From: Actinomycetes bacterium | GTDB lineage: Bacteria; Actinomycetota; Actinomycetes; S36-B12; UBA5976 | NCBI GenBank assembly: GCA_021784375.1 | Contig: JAJXSV010000087.1 | Coordinates: forward strand, 1 to 8,277 | DNA length: 8,277 bases | Direction of reading: 5' to 3' | Shown here: positions 6,212 to 8,277 of the stretch, piece after piece | Layout of the letters: every line of letters starts with the position of its first letter | Numbering within the stretch: the first letter of the stretch is position 1 | Made by a program: the position numbers and the translations under genes | The notes under the pieces: generated by a model | Database searches by the model: none | Told to the model about the DNA's origin: nothing | What the model saw: the letters and a program-made list of their open reading frames with translations, nothing else

Positions 6212-8199
6212 TCACCAGTCTCCTGTCGGCTCAGCTCATGCTCATGCTGTTGGCCGTCATCGTCGCCAACATCGCGCCCTCGCGGCTCCGGGCCAGGCTC
6301 GCCGGCCCGCTCGTCAGCGCGATCGGCATCGCCGGTGTGATCACCGGCTGGGCCGCGGTCACCGGGCAACGCGGGACGGTGCCGCTGCCGGTTGCCCTCC
6401 CCTTCGGCGCCATCGCCTACACGCCCACTCCCCTCGGTGGTTACTTCATGTTGGTCATCGGAGCCGTGGGTGCCGTCTGCGGCATCTACGCCATCGGCTA
6501 TGTCCATGGGCCATCGGCCTCCCGGACCTCCTGGAGCGCACTCGCGGTGTTCCTCACGGCCATGCAGTTCGTGCCTGCCGCAGCCGACGTCGTGGGCTTC
6601 CTGCTGGCCTGGGAACTCATGGCCGTCACCTCCGCGGTCCTGGTCCTCACCGAGCACGCCCATCGCACGGTGGCGCGCAGCGCGGGCCTCTGGTACGTCG
6701 CCATGACCCAGTTGAGCTTCTTCCTCGTGCTCATCGGCCTGGCCCTCCTCAGTGCACGCGCAGGCAGCACGCAGTTCGCGGTCATGCGGACAACCCCATG
6801 GGATGCCACCACCGCCAATGTCGCCTTCGTCCTGCTCGTCCTCGGCTTCGGGGCCAAGGCGGGCATCGTGCCCCTGCACGTGTGGTTGCCACGTGCGCAC
6901 CCCGAGGCACCCAGCCACGTGTCGGCACTCATGAGCGCTGCCATGGTGAAGCTGGGCATCTACGGCGCCATGCTCACCGCCACCCAACTCCTCGACGTCC
7001 GCACCATGTGGTGGGGAGTGCTCCTGCTCGTGCTGGGCACGGTCTCGGCGGTCTACGGCATCCTCCAGGCTTCGGTGGCCAGCGACCTCAAGCGCCTCCT
7101 CGCCTTCTCCACCACGGAGAACGTGGGGCTCATCTTCCTGGCGCTTGGCGCGGTGTCCATGCTGCGGTCCCAGGGGATCAACGGCGTTGCGGATGCTGCG
7201 TTGGCCGCCTGCCTGTTCCTCGTGGCCGCCCATGCGGCCTTCAAGGCCACGCTGTTCCTCGGCGCGGGTTCGATCCTCAAGGCCAGTGGGCAGCGCGACC
7301 TCGACCTGCTCGGCGGCCTGGGCAGCCGCATGCCCGTCACCAACATCGCGTTCGGCGTGGCAGCCCTCGGGGCGGCGGCCCTGCCGCTGACCGCCGGCTT
7401 CGTGGCCGAGTGGATCCTGCTCCAGGCCCTGATCCACGGGGCCGGTGCCAACAACCGCATCCTCGCGATCGCCATGCCCATCGCCGTGGGGGCAGTGGCC
7501 CTCACCGCCGGGCTGGCGCTCATGACGTTCGTCAAGGCCTACGGAATCGCGTTCCTTGCGCGCCCCCGCAGCGACGGCGCCTCCCGCGCTGAGGAGTCGC
7601 CCGCGAGCATGCGCATCGCCCTGCTGGTCGGTGCCGCCCTGGTGATCGGACTGGGCGTGGCCCCCGGGCTGCTGGCACGGGCGGTCTCGCTGGCGACGGG
7701 CACAAGCGGGGTGGGGAGCAGCGCGCCCTTGACCGTCGACCTCTCCGGCGCCGGTGCCACGCTCAGCCCGGGCCTGCTCCTGGTGCTCGGCCTGGTACTC
7801 GTCCTGCCGGTGGTCGCCACCTCCGCCGGTGCGGCCCGCAAGCGGCCGCGGCGCGCTGTCGATCTGGCTTGGGGATGCGGCGGCATCCGCGTGAGCCCGC
7901 GCATGCAGTACACCGCGACCTCGTACGCCGAGCCGCTGTCACGCATCTTCGACGATTCGCTGCGGCCGGAGCGTGACGTCATCGTCACGCACTCCAGTGA
8001 AGCCCGGTACCTCGTGCAGCGCATCCAGTACCGTCAACGACTTTCCGACGTCTTCGACGCACGGCTGTACGCGCCGGTCATCGGCGTGGTCGAGCGCTTC
8101 GGGGCGGCTGCCAAGCGCCTGCAGAACGGCAAGATCCACTTCTACGTCGCGTATTCGTTCGTCGCCTTGCTGGTGGTGCTGGTGGTGCTGTCGCTGTGA
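6208..8199 (+). CDS. HyfB/HycC-like proton-conducting membrane subunit (NuoL/M/N family)
   Basis: A 663-residue polytopic membrane protein, mostly hydrophobic helices, of the Mrp-antiporter-like NuoL/NuoM/NuoN family used as ion channel in complex I and group 4 hydrogenases. The family core is GFGAKAGIVPLHVWLPRAHP (213-232), then SHVSALMSAAMVKLGIYG (236-253). Likely proton-path residues are E136 in LLAWELMAV, K217, H224, K248, K347 (HAAFKATLF) and K443 (FVKAYG), judged by position against NuoL-type proteins. DLKRLLAFSTTENVG (293-307) is also typical. A soluble segment (about 545-640) and final helix (about 645-662) match the extended C-terminus of HyfB/HycC rather than a plain NuoL. The GTG start lies in a GTGA overlap with the small-subunit stop. 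The ribosome-binding site is weak, so translation is probably coupled. Size and position match M. tuberculosis Rv0083. Confidence 0.9.
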   Translation: MITSLLSAQLMLMLLAVIVANIAPSRLRARLAGPLVSAIGIAGVITGWAAVTGQRGTVPLPVALPFGAIAYTPTPLGGYFMLVIGAVGAVCGIYAIGYVHGPSASRTSWSALAVFLTAMQFVPAAADVVGFLLAWELMAVTSAVLVLTEHAHRTVARSAGLWYVAMTQLSFFLVLIGLALLSARAGSTQFAVMRTTPWDATTANVAFVLLVLGFGAKAGIVPLHVWLPRAHPEAPSHVSALMSAAMVKLGIYGAMLTATQLLDVRTMWWGVLLLVLGTVSAVYGILQASVASDLKRLLAFSTTENVGLIFLALGAVSMLRSQGINGVADAALAACLFLVAAHAAFKATLFLGAGSILKASGQRDLDLLGGLGSRMPVTNIAFGVAALGAAALPLTAGFVAEWILLQALIHGAGANNRILAIAMPIAVGAVALTAGLALMTFVKAYGIAFLARPRSDGASRAEESPASMRIALLVGAALVIGLGVAPGLLARAVSLATGTSGVGSSAPLTVDLSGAGATLSPGLLLVLGLVLVLPVVATSAGAARKRPRRAVDLAWGCGGIRVSPRMQYTATSYAEPLSRIFDDSLRPERDVIVTHSSEARYLVQRIQYRQRLSDVFDARLYAPVIGVVERFGAAAKRLQNGKIHFYVAYSFVALLVVLVVLSL

Positions 8200-8277
8200 A
8201 CGTTGGCCCGGCCCTGGTGGCCCTCATCCAGGTGATCGCCATGATCGCCCTCACCCCCTTGCTCATGGGTGTCATGC
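8196..8277 (+). CDS. HyfC/HycD-like (NuoH-family) membrane subunit, 3' end beyond window
   Basis: Only the first 27 codons are present, starting at a GTG that overlaps the previous stop codon in a GTGA. The visible residues form one hydrophobic helix, including ALVALIQVIAMIALTPLLMG. The helix followed by an LTPLLMG turn is how HyfC/HycD and NuoH-like subunits begin, just before a conserved basic RxxARLQxRRGP segment that would lie outside the window. These subunits anchor the peripheral arm to the membrane arm. Gene order (small subunit, HyfB-like, HyfC-like) supports the call, matching M. tuberculosis Rv0084. Confidence 0.75.
   Translation, partial: MNVGPALVALIQVIAMIALTPLLMGVM

Noticed and set aside
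6097..7437. 446-codon minus-strand open frame opposite the HyfB-like gene
   Set aside because: Its His/Glu/Gly-rich composition is the antisense of hydrophobic codons, and the plus strand carries clear HyfB-family motifs.
1..8277. CRISPR array, insertion sequence, tRNA, rRNA, prophage or attachment site
   Set aside because: I found no regularly spaced repeats, transposase motifs, terminal inverted repeats or RNA-gene signatures. The window looks like chromosomal housekeeping and respiratory genes.

Overview
This is high-GC DNA, mostly GTG-started and tightly packed, from an actinobacterium (class Actinomycetes). The best evidence is the gene order galU, moeA-like (glp), rimJ-type acetyltransferase, and a three-helix membrane protein of the SepX/GlpR family. 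This matches the conserved Mycobacterium tuberculosis block Rv0993-Rv0996. Nothing in the window points to a particular genus.

Region 1 (1-3633, plus strand) is the cell-envelope and division block. It holds the 3' part of galU (UDP-glucose synthesis), a MoeA-fold protein that has lost many canonical molybdopterin-binding and catalytic residues, and a RimJ/RimL-type N-acetyltransferase. These three are joined by 1- and 4-base overlaps and look like one operon. After a 143-base gap with hairpins and a promoter-like -10 box comes the sepX/glpR-type gene, probably read as a leaderless mRNA. In Corynebacterium and Streptomyces, members of the Glp and SepX/GlpR families act in cell division, so this MoeA homologue is more likely a divisome scaffold than a molybdenum cofactor enzyme.

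Region 2 (3649-5373, minus strand) has two genes of unknown substrate. One encodes a 204-residue protein made of two tandem dimeric alpha/beta-barrel (ABM-like) repeats. Upstream of it lies a DMT/EamA-like multi-pass membrane protein. The first gene converges on sepX/glpR with only 15 bases between the stop codons.

Region 3 (5374-5722) is a 349-base divergent intergenic region with no convincing gene. It has two perfect short hairpins, one closed by a TTCG tetraloop, and one weak promoter-like box.

Region 4 (5723-8277, plus strand) is the start of an operon for a membrane-bound group 4 [NiFe]-hydrogenase-like (complex I-related) enzyme. It runs: iron-sulfur small subunit (HycG/HyfI/NuoB-like), large antiporter-like proton-channel subunit (HyfB/HycC-like), and the first 27 codons of a HyfC/HycD/NuoH-like subunit. 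The genes are coupled by 4-base GTGA overlaps. The order and sizes resemble M. tuberculosis Rv0082-Rv0084. The large catalytic subunit would lie beyond the window, so whether this is a true hydrogenase cannot be decided here.
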